This document shows, piece by piece, positions 45,322 through 56,949 of a stretch of DNA of 64,000 bases (position 1 is the stretch's first letter; every line of letters begins with the position of its first letter). Made by a program: the position numbers and the translations under genes. Under the pieces are notes generated by a model that was not told the origin of the DNA, made no database searches, and saw only the letters and a list, made by a program, of their open reading frames with translations. Origin of the DNA: Canna indica (Eukaryota; Streptophyta; Magnoliopsida; Zingiberales; Cannaceae); assembly GCA_034359265.1 (NCBI GenBank), contig CP136897.1:36753501-36817500 (forward strand), read 5' to 3'.

Positions 45322-45687
45322 TTTTTTTACTACCTATTTGATTGCACGACGAGATCATTTTTTTTACCAATCTTTCTAACCAAACGTTAAGGACGGACGA
45401 CGTCGTCGCCATAAATCTTGGCTGTCGATGGCCCGTGCGGGGCCCGCCGCAACCTCTAGGGCTGGCTTGATCGACCAACCGACCCGAAAAATTAAAAATT
45501 TTAATTAAATAAGAAAAATAACATTTCAATTATTATTTTTCGTTTAAAACGGGCGTAACTTCGTGCATTATTGTCCGATTTTAGCTTTTCACGTGGCACT
45601 GAAAGGCGCGAGAAGAGACGAAGAAAATGACCCCGAGCTGTCCCTCGGACGCTGACCCTTATTAGCCGACGATCAGAATTGCATGAC

Positions 45688-45806
45688 GGGTGCGATCATA
45701 CCAGCACTAACGCACCGGATCCCATCAAAACTTCGAACTTAAGCATGCTTGATCGAGAGTAGTACTAGGATGGGTGACCCCCTGGGAAGTCCTCGTGTTG
45801 CACCTT
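45688..45806 (+). rRNA. 5S: 5S rRNA #102
   Basis: Full length. As #72 (G41A, C46T, G51C, G65A, G66T) plus G58A, but with C at -1. Confidence 0.94.
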
Positions 45807-46171
45807 TTTTTTTACTACCTATTTGATTGCACGACGAGATCATTTTTTTACCAATCTTTCTAAGCAAACGTTGAGGACGGACGGCGTCGTCGCCATAAAA
45901 TTTGGCTGTCGTTCGCCCGCGCGGGGCCCGCCGCAACCTCTACGGCCGGCTCGATCGACCAACCGACCCGAAAAATTAAAATTTGTAAATAAATAAGAAA
46001 AATAACATTTCAATTATTATTTTTCGTTTAAAACGGGCGTAACTCCGTGCATTATTGTTCGATTTTAGCTTTTCACGTGGCGCTGAAAGGCGCGCGAAGA
46101 GACGAAGAAAATGACCCCGAGTTGTCCCTCGGACGCTGACCCTTATTAGCCGACGATCAGAATTGCATGAC

Positions 46172-46290
46172 GGGTGCGATCATACCAGCACTAACGCACC
46201 GGATCCCATCAAAACTTCGAACTTAAGCGTGCTTGATCGAGAGTAGTACTAGGATGGGTGACCCCCTGGGAAGTCCTTGTGTTGCACCGA
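46172..46290 (+). rRNA. 5S: 5S rRNA #103
   Basis: Full length; variants of #73 including the GA before the T run. First unit of the 2,429-bp higher-order repeat. Confidence 0.94.
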
Positions 46291-46659
46291 TTTTTTTACT
46301 ACCTATTTGATTGCACGACGAGATCATTTTTTTTACTACCAATCTTTCTAACCAATCGTTAAGGACGGACGACGTCGTCGCCATAAAATTTGGCTGTCCG
46401 TCGCCCGCGCGGGGCCCATCGCAACCTCTACGGCCGGCTCGATCGACCAACCGACCCGAAAAATTAAAATTTGTAAATAAATAAGAAAAATGACATTTCA
46501 ATTATTATTTTTCGTTTAAAACGGGCGTAACTCCGTGCATTATTGTTCGATTCCAGCTTTTCACGTGGCGCTGAAACGCGCGCGAAGAGACGAAGAAAAT
46601 GACCCCGAGTTGTCCCTCGGACGCTCACCCTTATTAGCCGACGATCAGAAGTGCATGAC

Positions 46660-46778
46660 GGGTGCGATCATACTAGCACTAACGCACCGGATCCCATTAG
46701 AACTCCGAAGTTAAGCGTGCTTGCGCGAGAGTGGTACTAGGATGGGTGACCCCTTCGGAAGTCCTCGTGTTGCACCTT
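46660..46778 (+). rRNA. 5S: 5S rRNA #104
   Basis: Full length. Variants C15T, C39T, G65C, A74G, T95, G97C. Confidence 0.95.
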
Positions 46779-47144
46779 TTTTTTTACTACCTATTTGATT
46801 GCTCGACGAGATCATTTTTTTTACCAATCTTTCTAACCAAACGTTAAGGACGGACGACGTCGTCGTCATAAAATTTGGCTGTCGATCGTCCGCGCGGGGC
46901 CCGCCGCAACCTGTACAGCCGGCTCGATCGACCAACCGACCCAAAAAATTAAAATTTGTAAATAAATAAGAAAAATGACATTTCAATTATTTTTTTTCGT
47001 TTAAAACGGGCGTAACTCCGTGCATTACTGTCCGATTCCAGCTTTTCACGTGGCGCTGAAACGCACGCGAAGAGACGAAGAAAATGACCCCGAGTTGTCC
47101 CTCGGAGGCTCACCCTTATTAGCCGACGATCAGAAGTGCATGAC

Positions 47145-47263
47145 GGGTGCGATCATACTAGCACTAACGCACCGGATCCCATCAGAACTCCGAAGTTAAG
47201 CGTGCTTGCGCGAGAGTGGTACTAGGATGGGTGACCCCTTCGGAAGTCCTCGTGTTGCACCTT
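47145..47263 (+). rRNA. 5S: 5S rRNA #105
   Basis: Full length. Variants C15T, G65C, A74G, T95, G97C. Confidence 0.95.
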
Positions 47264-47629
47264 TTTTTTTACTACCTATTTGATTGCACGACGAGATCTT
47301 TTTTTTTACCATTCTTTCTAACCAAACGTTAAGGACGGAGGACGTCGTCGCCATAAAATTTGGCTGTCGATCGCCCGCGCGGGGCCCGCCGCAACCTCTA
47401 CGGCCGGCTCGATCGACCAACCGACCCGAAAAATTAAAATTTGTAAATAAATAAGAAAAATAATATTTCAATATTATTTTTCGTTTAAAACGGGTGTAAC
47501 TCCGTGCATTATTGTCCGATTTCAGCTTTTCACGTGGCGCTGAAAGGCGCGCAAAGAGACAAAGAAAATGACCCCCGAAGTTTCCCTCAGATGCTCACCC
47601 ATATTAGGCGACGATCGGAAGTGCATATT

Positions 47630-47752
47630 GGGTGTGATCATACCAGCACTAACGCATCGGATCCCATCAGAACTTCGAAGTTAAGCGTGCTTGGGCGAGA
47701 GTAGTACTAGGATGGGTGACCCCCTAGGAAGTCCTCCCTCGCATTGCATCTT
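47630..47752 (+). rRNA. 5S: 5S rRNA #106, 4-nt insertion
   Basis: Same 4-nt insertion as #77; C6T, C28T, C46T, G97A, T109C, G110A, C116T, without G30T. Confidence 0.93.
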
Positions 47753-48118
47753 TTTTTTTACTACCTATTTGATTGCATGACTAGATCATTTTTTTTACCA
47801 ATCTTCCTAACCAAACGTTAAGGACGAACGACGTCGTCGCCATAAATCTTGGCTGTCGATCGCCCGCGCGGGGCCCGCCGCGACCTCTACGGCCGGCTCG
47901 ATTGACCAACCGACCCGAAAAATTAAAATTTGTAAATAAATAAGAAAAATAACATTTCAATTATTATTTTTCGTTTAAAACGGGCGTAACTCCGTGCATT
48001 ATTGTCCGATTTCAGCTTTTCACGTGGCGCTGAAAGGCACGCGAAGAGACGAAGAAAATGACCCCGAGTTGTCCCTCGGACGCTCACCCTTATTAGCCGA
48101 CGATCAGAAGTGCATGAC

Positions 48119-48234
48119 GGGTGCGATCATACTAGCACTAACGCACCGGATCCCATCAGAACTTCGAACTTAAGTGTGCTTGCGCGAGAGTGGTACTAGG
48201 ATGGGTGACCCCTTGGGAAGTCCTGTTGCACCTT
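48119..48234 (+). rRNA. 5S: 5S rRNA #107, 3-nt deletion
   Basis: Three nt missing near 106-109 (AGTCCTGTTGC). Variants C15T, C46T, G51C, C57T, G65C, A74G, T95. The same deletion is in #112 and #121. Confidence 0.93.
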
Positions 48235-48600
48235 TTTTTTTACTACCTATTTGATTGCACGACGAGATCATTTTTTTTACCACTCTTTCTAACCAAACGT
48301 TAAGGACGGATGATGTCATCGGCATAAAATTTGGCTGTCGATCGCCCGCGCGGGGCCCGCCGCAACCTCTACGGCCGGCTCGATCGACCAACCGACCCGA
48401 AAAATTATAATTTGTAAATAAATAAGAAAAATAACATTTCAATTATTATTTTTCGTTTAAAACGGGCGTAACACCGTGCATTATTGTCCGATTTCAGCTT
48501 TTCACGTGGCGCTGAAAGGCGCGCGAAGAGACGAAGAAAATGACCCCGAGCTGTCCCTCGGACGCTGACCCTTATTAGCCGATGATCAGAATTGCATGAC

Positions 48601-48719
48601 GGGTGCGATCATACCAGCACTAACGCACCGGATCCCATCAAAACTTCGAACTTAAGCGTGCTTGATCGAGAGTAGTACTAGGATGGGTGACCCCCTGGGA
48701 AGTCCTTGTGTTGCACCGA
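48601..48719 (+). rRNA. 5S: 5S rRNA #108
   Basis: Full length; copy of #103 exactly 2,429 bp on. Confidence 0.94.
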
Positions 48720-49088
48720 TTTTTTTACTACCTATTTGATTGCACGACGAGATCATTTTTTTTACTACCAATCTTTCTAACCAATCGTTAAGGACGGACG
48801 ACGTCGTCGCCATAAAATTTGGCTGTCCGTCGCCCGCGCGGGGCCCATCGCAACCTCTACGGCCGGCTCGATCGACCAACCGACCCGAAAAATTAAAATT
48901 TGTAAATAAATAAGAAAAATGACATTTCAATTATTATTTTTCGTTTAAAACGGGCGTAACTCCGTGCATTATTGTTCGATTCCAGCTTTTCACGTGGCGC
49001 TGAAACGCGCGCGAAGAGACGAAGAAAATGACCCCGAGTTGTCCCTCGGACGCTCACCCTTATTAGCCGACGATCAGAAGTGCATGAC

Positions 49089-49207
49089 GGGTGCGATCAT
49101 ACTAGCACTAACGCACCGGATCCCATTAGAACTCCGAAGTTAAGCGTGCTTGCGCGAGAGTGGTACTAGGATGGGTGACCCCTTCGGAAGTCCTCGTGTT
49201 GCACCTT
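49089..49207 (+). rRNA. 5S: 5S rRNA #109
   Basis: Full length; copy of #104, 2,429 bp on. Confidence 0.95.
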
Positions 49208-49573
49208 TTTTTTTACTACCTATTTGATTGCTCGACGAGATCATTTTTTTTACCAATCTTTCTAACCAAACGTTAAGGACGGACGACGTCGTCGTCATAA
49301 AATTTGGCTGTCGATCGCCCGCGCGGGGCCCGCCGCAACCTGTACAGCCGGCTCGATCGACCAACCGACCCAAAAAATTAAAATTTGTAAATAAATAAGA
49401 AAAATGACATTTCAATTATTTTTTTTCGTTTAAAACGGGCGTAACTCCGTGCATTACTGTCCGATTCCAGCTTTTCACGTGGCGCTGAAACGCACGCGAA
49501 GAGACGAAGAAAATGACCCCGAGTTGTCCCTCGGAGGCTCACCCTTATTAGCCGACGATCAGAAGTGCATGAC

Positions 49574-49692
49574 GGGTGCGATCATACTAGCACTAACGCA
49601 CCGGATCCCATCAGAACTCCGAAGTTAAGCGTGCTTGCGCGAGAGTGGTACTAGGATGGGTGACCCCTTCGGAAGTCCTCGTGTTGCACCTT
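49574..49692 (+). rRNA. 5S: 5S rRNA #110
   Basis: Full length; copy of #105, 2,429 bp on. Confidence 0.95.
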
Positions 49693-50058
49693 TTTTTTTA
49701 CTACCTATTTGATTGCACGACGAGATCTTTTTTTTTACCATTCTTTCTAACCAAACGTTAAGGACGGAGGACGTCGTCGCCATAAAATTTGGCTGTCGAT
49801 CGCCCGCGCGGGGCCCGCCGCAACCTCTACGGCCGGCTCGATCGACCAACCGACCCGAAAAATTAAAATTTGTAAATAAATAAGAAAAATAATATTTCAA
49901 TATTATTTTTCGTTTAAAACGGGTGTAACTCCGTGCATTATTGTCCGATTTCAGCTTTTCACGTGGCGCTGAAAGGCGCGCAAAGAGACAAAGAAAATGA
50001 CCCCCGAAGTTTCCCTCAGATGCTCACCCATATTAGGCGACGATCGGAAGTGCATATT

Positions 50059-50181
50059 GGGTGTGATCATACCAGCACTAACGCATCGGATCCCATCAGA
50101 ACTTCGAAGTTAAGCGTGCTTGGGCGAGAGTAGTACTAGGATGGGTGACCCCCTAGGAAGTCCTCCCTCGCATTGCATCTT
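50059..50181 (+). rRNA. 5S: 5S rRNA #111, 4-nt insertion
   Basis: Copy of #106, 2,429 bp on, with the same insertion. Confidence 0.93.
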
Positions 50182-50547
50182 TTTTTTTACTACCTATTTG
50201 ATTGCATGACTAGATCATTTTTTTTACCAATCTTCCTAACCAAACGTTAAGGACGAACGACGTCGTCGCCATAAATCTTGGCTGTCGATCGCCCGCGCGG
50301 GGCCCGCCGCGACCTCTACGGCCGGCTCGATTGACCAACCGACCCGAAAAATTAAAATTTGTAAATAAATAAGAAAAATAACATTTCAATTATTATTTTT
50401 CGTTTAAAACGGGCGTAACTCCGTGCATTATTGTCCGATTTCAGCTTTTCACGTGGCGCTGAAAGGCACGCGAAGAGACGAAGAAAATGACCCCGAGTTG
50501 TCCCTCGGACGCTCACCCTTATTAGCCGACGATCAGAAGTGCATGAC

Positions 50548-50663
50548 GGGTGCGATCATACTAGCACTAACGCACCGGATCCCATCAGAACTTCGAACTT
50601 AAGTGTGCTTGCGCGAGAGTGGTACTAGGATGGGTGACCCCTTGGGAAGTCCTGTTGCACCTT
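50548..50663 (+). rRNA. 5S: 5S rRNA #112, 3-nt deletion
   Basis: Copy of #107, 2,429 bp on, with the same deletion. Confidence 0.93.
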
Positions 50664-51029
50664 TTTTTTTACTACCTATTTGATTGCACGACGAGATCAT
50701 TTTTTTTACCACTCTTTCTAACCAAACGTTAAGGACGGATGATGTCATCGGCATAAAATTTGGCTGTCGATCGCCCGCGCGGGGCCCGCCGCAACCTCTA
50801 CGGCCGGCTCGATCGACCAACCGACCCGAAAAATTATAATTTGTAAATAAATAAGAAAAATAACATTTCAATTATTATTTTTCGTTTAAAACGGGCGTAA
50901 CACCGTGCATTATTGTCCGATTTCAGCTTTTCACGTGGCGCTGAAAGGCGCGCGAAGAGACGAAGAAAATGACCCCGAGCTGTCCCTCGGACGCTGACCC
51001 TTATTAGCCGATGATCAGAATTGCATGAC

Positions 51030-51148
51030 GGGTGCGATCATACCAGCACTAACGCACCGGATCCCATCAAAACTTCGAACTTAAGCGTGCTTGATCGAGA
51101 GTAGTACTAGGATGGGTGACCCCCTGGGAAGTCCTTGTGTTGCACCGA
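51030..51148 (+). rRNA. 5S: 5S rRNA #113
   Basis: Full length; third occurrence of the #103 type. Its spacer then departs from the repeat (AATAGCATTTC), so the higher-order repeat ends in this spacer. Confidence 0.94.
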
Positions 51149-51517
51149 TTTTTTTACTACCTATTTGATTGCACGACGAGATCATTTTTTTTACTACCAA
51201 TCTTTCTAACCAATCGTTAAGGACGGAGAACGTCGTCGCCATAAAATTTGGCTGTCCGTCGCCCGCGCGGGGCCCGCCGCAACCTCTACGGCCGGCTCGA
51301 TCGACCAACCGACCCGAAAAATTAAAATTTGTAAATAAATAAGAAAAATAGCATTTCAATTATTATTTTTCATTTAAAACGGGCGTAACTCCGTGCATTA
51401 TTGTCCGATTTCAGCTTTTCACGTGTCGCTGAAAGGCACGCGAAGAGACGAAGAAAATGACCCCGAGCTGTCCCTCGGACGCTCACCCTTATTAGCCGAC
51501 GATCAGAAGTGCATGAC

Positions 51518-51636
51518 GGGTGCGATCATATCAGCACTAACGCACCGGATCCCATCAGAACTTCGAAGTTAAGCGTGCTTGTGCGAGAGTAGTACTAGGA
51601 TGGGTGACCCCCTGGGAAGTCCTCGCGTTGCACCTT
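51518..51636 (+). rRNA. 5S: 5S rRNA #114
   Basis: Full length. Variants C14T, C46T, G65T, T109C; related to #89. Confidence 0.95.
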
Positions 51637-52003
51637 TTTTTTTACTACCTATTTGATTGCACGACGAGATCATTTTTTTTACCAATCTTTCTAACCAAAC
51701 GTTAAGGACAGACGACGTCGCCGCCATAAAATTTGGCTGTCGATCGCCCGCGCGGGGCCCGCCGCAAACTCTACGGCTGGCTCCATCGACCAACCGACCC
51801 GAAAAATTAAAATTTGTAAATAAATAAGAAAAATAACATTTCAATTATTATTTTTCGTTTAAAACGGGCGTAACTCCGTGCATTATTGTTCGATTTCAGC
51901 TGTTCACGTGGCGCTGAAAGGCGCGCGAAGAGATGAAGAAAATGACCCCCGAACTCTCCCTCGGACGCTCACCCTTATTAGCCGACGATCAGAAGTGCAT
52001 AAC

Positions 52004-52122
52004 GGTTGCGATCATACCAGCACTAACGCATCGAATCCCATCAGAACTCCGAAGTTAAGCGTGCTTGGGCGATACTAGTACTAGTATGGGTGACCCCTTG
52101 GGAAGTCGTCATGTTGCACTTT
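52004..52122 (+). rRNA. 5S: 5S rRNA #115
   Basis: Full length. As #90 plus C105G; intermediate element and box C altered. Confidence 0.94.
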
Positions 52123-52488
52123 TTCTTTTACTACCTATTTGATTGCACGACGAGATCATTTTTTTTGCCAATCTTTCTAACCAAACGTTAAGGACGGACG
52201 ACGTTGTCGCCATAAATCTTGGCAACCGATCGCCCGCGCGGGGCCCGTCGCAACCTCTACGGACGGCTCGATCGACCAACCGACCCGAAAAATTAAAATT
52301 TGTAAATAAATAAGGAAAATAACATTTCAATTATTATTTTTCGTTTAAAACGGGCGTAACTCCGTGCATTATTGTCCGATTTCAGCTTTTCACGTGGCGC
52401 TGAAAGGCGCGCGAAGAGACGAAGAAAATGACCCCGAGCTATCCCACGGACGCTCACCCTTATTAGCCGACGATCAGAAGTGCGTGAC

Positions 52489-52607
52489 GGGTGCGATCAT
52501 GCCAGCACTAACGCACCGGATCCGATCAGAACACCGAAGTTAAGCGTGCTTGGGCGAGAGTAGTACTAGGATGGGTGACCTCCTGGGAAGTCCTCATGTT
52601 GCACTTT
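52489..52607 (+). rRNA. 5S: 5S rRNA #116
   Basis: Full length. Variants A13G, C36G, T45A, C93T, G108A, C117T; related to #91. Confidence 0.94.
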
Positions 52608-52962
52608 TTTTTTTTAACCTATTTGAGTGCATGACGAGCTCATTTTTTTTACCAATCTTTCAAACCAAACGTTAAGGACGGACGACGTCGTCGCCATAAA
52701 TTTTTGGCTGTCGATCGCCCGCCGCAACCTCTACGACCGGCTCGATCGACCAACCGACCCGAAAAATTAAAATTTGTAAATAAATAAGAAAAATAACATT
52801 TCAATTATTATTTTTCGTTTAAAACGGACGTAACTCCGTGCATTATTGTCCGATTTCAGCTTTTCACGTGGCGCTGAAAGGCGCGCGAAGAGAGGAAGAA
52901 AATGACCCCGAGTTGTCCCTCGGACGCTCACCCTTATTAGCCGACGATCAGAAGTGCATGAC

Positions 52963-53081
52963 GGGTGCGATCATACTAGTACTAACGCACCGGATCCCAT
53001 CAGAACTCCGAAGTGAAGCGTGCTTGCGCGATAGTGGTACTAGGATGGGTGACCACTTGGGAAGTCCTCATGTTGCACCTT
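52963..53081 (+). rRNA. 5S: 5S rRNA #117
   Basis: Full length. Variants C15T, C18T, T53G, G65C, G70T, A74G, C93A, T95, G108A. Same as #123. Confidence 0.93.
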
Positions 53082-53446
53082 TTTTTTTAACCTATTTGAG
53101 TGCATGACGAGCTCATTTTTTTTACCAATCTTTCTAACCAAACGTTAAGGATGGACGACGTCGTCGCCATAAATCTTGGCTGTCGATCGTCCGCGCGGGG
53201 CCCGCCGCAACCTCTACGGCAGGCTCGATCGAGCAACCGACCCGAAAAATTAAAATTTGTAAATAAATAAGAAAAATAACATTGCAATTATTATTTTTCG
53301 TTTAAAACATGCGTAACTTCGTGCATTATTGTCCGATTTCAGCTTTTGACGTGGCGCTGAAAGGCGCGCGAAGAGATGAAGAAAATGACCCCCGAACTCT
53401 CCCTCGGACGCTCACCTTTATTATCCGACGATCAGAAGTGCATGAC

Positions 53447-53565
53447 GGGTGCGATCATATCAGCACTAACGCACCGGATCCCATCAGAACTTCGAAGTTA
53501 AGCGTGCTTGTGCGAGAGTAGTACTAGGATGGGTAACCCCCTGGGAAGTCCTCGCGTTGCACCTT
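53447..53565 (+). rRNA. 5S: 5S rRNA #118
   Basis: Full length. Variants C14T, C46T, G65T, G89A (box C GGGTAACC), T109C. TATA-like region reads TTATTATCC. Confidence 0.94.
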
Positions 53566-53932
53566 TTTTTTTACTACCTATTTGATTGCACGACGAGATC
53601 GTTTTTTTTACCAATCTTTCTAACCAAACGTTAAAGACGGACGACGTCGTCAATATAAAATTTGGCTGTCGATCGCCCGCGCGGGGCCCGCCGCAAACAC
53701 TACGGCCGGCTCCATCGACCAACCGACCCGAAAAATTAAAATTTGTAAATAAATAAGAAAAATAACATTTCAATTATTATTTTTCGTTTAAAACAGGCGT
53801 AACTCCGTGCATTATTGTCCGATTTCAACTGTTCACGTGGCGCTGAAAGGCGCGCAAAGAGATGAAGAAAATGACCCCCGAACTCTCCCTCGGACGCTCA
53901 CCCTTATTAGCCGACAATCAGAAGTGCATAAC

Positions 53933-54051
53933 GGTTGCGATCATACCAGCACTAACGCACCGGATCCCATCAGAACTCCGAAGTTAAGCGTGCTTGGGCG
54001 ATAGTAGTACTAGGATGGGTGACCCCTTGGGAAGTCCTCATGTTGCACTTT
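53933..54051 (+). rRNA. 5S: 5S rRNA #119
   Basis: Full length. Variants G3T, G70T, T95, G108A, C117T. Confidence 0.95.
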
Positions 54052-54417
54052 TTCTTTTACTACCTATTTGATTGCACGACGAGATCATTTTTTTTACCAA
54101 TTTTTCTAACCAAACGTTAAGGACGGACGACATCGTCGCCATAAAATTTGGCTGTCGATCGCCCGCGCGGGGCCCGCCGCAAACTCTACGGCCGGCTCCA
54201 TCGACCAACCGACCCAAAAAATTAAAATTTGTAAATAAATAAGAAAAATAACATTTCAATTATTATTTTTCGTTTAAAACAGCCGTAACTCCGTGCATTA
54301 TTGTCTGATTTTAGCTTTTCACGTGGCGCTGAAAGACGCGCGAAGAGACGAAGAAAATGACCCCGAGCTGTCCCTCGGACGCTCACCCTTATTAGCGGAC
54401 GATCAGAAGTGCATGAC

Positions 54418-54536
54418 GGGTGCGATCATATCAACACTAACGCACCGGATCCCATCAGAACTTCGAAGTTAACCGTGCTTGTGCGAGAGTAGTACTAGGA
54501 TGGGTGACCCCCTGGGAAGTCCTCGTGTTGCACTTG
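54418..54536 (+). rRNA. 5S: 5S rRNA #120
   Basis: Full length. Variants C14T, G17A, C46T, G56C, G65T, C117T. T run reads CTTGTCTTTTT. Confidence 0.94.
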
Positions 54537-54902
54537 TCTTTTTACTACCTATTTGATTGCACGACGAGATTATTTTTTTTGCCAATTTTTCTAACCAAAC
54601 GTTAAGGACGGACGACGTCGTCGCCATAAAATTTGGCTGTCGATCGCCCGCGCGGGTCCCGCCGCAACCTCTACGGCCGGCTCGATCGACCAACCGACCC
54701 GAAAAATTAAAATTTGTAAATAAATAAGAAAAATAACATTTCAATTATTATTTTTAGTTTAAAATGGACGTAACTTCGTGTATTATTGTCCGATTGCAGC
54801 TTTTCACGTGGCGCTGAAAGGAGCGTGAAGAGAGGAAGAAAATGACCCCAAGCTGTCCCTCGGACGCTCACCCTTATTAGCCGACGATCAGAAGTGCATG
54901 AC

Positions 54903-55018
54903 GGGTGCGATCATACTAGCACTAACACACCGGATCCCATCAGAACTTCGAACTTAAGTGTGCTTGCGCGAGAGTGGTACTAGGATGGGTGACCCCTTGG
55001 GAAGTCCTGTTGCACCTT
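54903..55018 (+). rRNA. 5S: 5S rRNA #121, 3-nt deletion
   Basis: Same 3-nt deletion and variants as #107, plus G25A. Confidence 0.93.
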
Positions 55019-55384
55019 TTTTTTTACTACCTATTTGATTGCACGATGAGATCATTTTTTTTACCACTCTTTCTAACCAAACGTTAAGGACGGATGATGT
55101 CATCGGCATAAAATTTGGCTGTCGATCGCCCGCGCGGGGCCCGCCGCAACCTCTACGGCCGGCTCGATCGACCAACCGACCCGAAAAATTATAATTTGTA
55201 AATAAATAAGAAAAATAACATTTCAATTATTATTTTTCGTTTAAAACGGGCGTAACACCGTGCATTATTGTCCGATTTCAGCTTTTCACGTGGCGCTGAA
55301 AGGCGCGCGAAGAGACGAAGAAAATGACCCCGAGCTGTCCCTCGGACGCTGACCCTTATTAGCCGATGATCAGAATTGCATGAC

Positions 55385-55503
55385 GGGTGCGATCATACCA
55401 GCACTATAGCACCGGATCCCATCAAAACTTCGAACTTAAGCGTGCTTGATCGAGAGTAGTACTAGGATGGGTGACCCCCTGGGAAGTCCTTGTGTTGCAC
55501 CGA
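55385..55503 (+). rRNA. 5S: 5S rRNA #122, head of a chimeric unit
   Basis: Full length. As #103 plus A23T, C24A. Its spacer starts as the #103 type (ACTACCAATC) and then becomes the #86 type (GGACAGACG, GCCGCC), so the unit is a mosaic. Confidence 0.94.
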
Positions 55504-55872
55504 TTTTTTTACTACCTATTTGATTGCACGACGAGATCATTTTTTTTACTACCAATCTTTCTAACCAAACGTTAAGGACAGACGATGTCGCCGCCATAAA
55601 ATTTGGCTGTCGATCGCCCGCGCGGGGCCCGCCGCAAACTCTACGGCCGGCTCCATCGACCAACCGACCCGAAAAATTAAAATTTGTAAATAAATAAGAA
55701 AAATAACATTTCAATTATTATTTTTCGTTTAAAACGGACGTAACTCCGTGCATTATTGTCCGATTTCAGCTTTTCACGTGGCGCTGAATGGAGCGCGAAG
55801 AGAGGAAGAAAATGACCCCGAGTTGTCCCTCGGACGCTCACCCTTATTAGCCGACGATCAGAAGTGCATGAC

Positions 55873-55991
55873 GGGTGCGATCATACTAGTACTAACGCAC
55901 CGGATCCCATCAGAACTCCGAAGTGAAGCGTGCTTGCGCGATAGTGGTACTAGGATGGGTGACCACTTGGGAAGTCCTCATGTTGCACCTT
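55873..55991 (+). rRNA. 5S: 5S rRNA #123
   Basis: Full length; same variants as #117. Confidence 0.94.
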
Positions 55992-56345
55992 TTTTTTTTA
56001 ACCTATTTGAGTGCATGACGAGCTCATTTTTTTTACCAATCTTTCTAACCAAACGTTAAGGACGGACGACGTCGTCGCCATAAAATTTGGCTGTCGATCG
56101 CCCTCCGCAACCTCTACGACCGGCTCGATCGACCAACCGACCTGAAAAATTAAAATTTGTAAATAAATAAGAAAAATAACATTTCAATTATTATTTTTCG
56201 TTTAAAACGGACGTAACTCCGTGCATTATTGTCCGATTTCAGCTTTTCACGTGGCGCTGAAAGGCGCGCGAAGAGAGGAAGAAAATGACCCCGAGTTGTC
56301 CCTCGGACGCTCACCCTTATTAGCCAACGATCAGAAGTGCATGAC

Positions 56346-56464
56346 GGGTGCGATCATACTAGTACTAACGCACCGGATCCCATCAGAACTCCGAAGTGAA
56401 GCGTGCTTGCGCGAGAGTGGTACTAGGATGGGTGACCCCTTGGGAAGTCCTCGTGTTGCACTTT
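56346..56464 (+). rRNA. 5S: 5S rRNA #124
   Basis: Full length. Variants C15T, C18T, T53G, G65C, A74G, T95, C117T. Confidence 0.95.
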
Positions 56465-56830
56465 TTTTTTTACTACCTATTTGATTGCACAACGAGATCA
56501 TTTTTTTACCAATCTTTCTAACCAAACGTTAAGGATGGACGACGTCGTCGCCATAAATCTTGGCTGTCGATCGTCCGCGCGGGGCCCGCCGCAACCTCTA
56601 CGGCAGGCTCGATCGAGCAACCGACCCGAAAAATTAAAATTTGTAAATAAATAAGAAAAATAACATTGCAATTATTATTTTTCGTTTAAAACATGCGTAA
56701 CTTCGTGCATTATTGTCCGATTTCAGCTTTTGACGTGGCGCTGAAAGGCGCGCGAAGAGATGAAGAAAATGACCCCCGAACTCTCCCACGGACGCTCACC
56801 TTTATTAGCCGACGATCAGAAGTGCATGAC

Positions 56831-56949
56831 GGGTGCGATCATATGAGCACTAACGCACCAGATCCCATCAGAACTTCGATGTTAAGCGTGCTTGTGCGAG
56901 AGTAGTACTAGGATGGGTAACCCCCTGGGAAGTCCTCGCGTTGCACCTT
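56831..56949 (+). rRNA. 5S: 5S rRNA #125
   Basis: Full length. Variants C14T, C15G, G30A, C46T, A50T, G65T, G89A, T109C. Confidence 0.94.

Larger units (their letters stand above)
46172..48600 (+). repeat. 2,429-bp five-unit higher-order repeat, copy 1
   Basis: Five 5S units (488, 485, 485, 489, 482 bp) repeat exactly 2,429 bp on, with very few substitutions seen. Confidence 0.95.
41581..49925 (+). repeat. 8.3-kb segmental duplication, copy 2
   Basis: Second copy; gained the unit at 43786 and lacks the one at 32701. Confidence 0.88.
48601..51029 (+). repeat. 2,429-bp five-unit higher-order repeat, copy 2
   Basis: Same five units in the same order. A sixth 5S start at 51030 keeps the period before the pattern ends. 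Confidence 0.95.
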
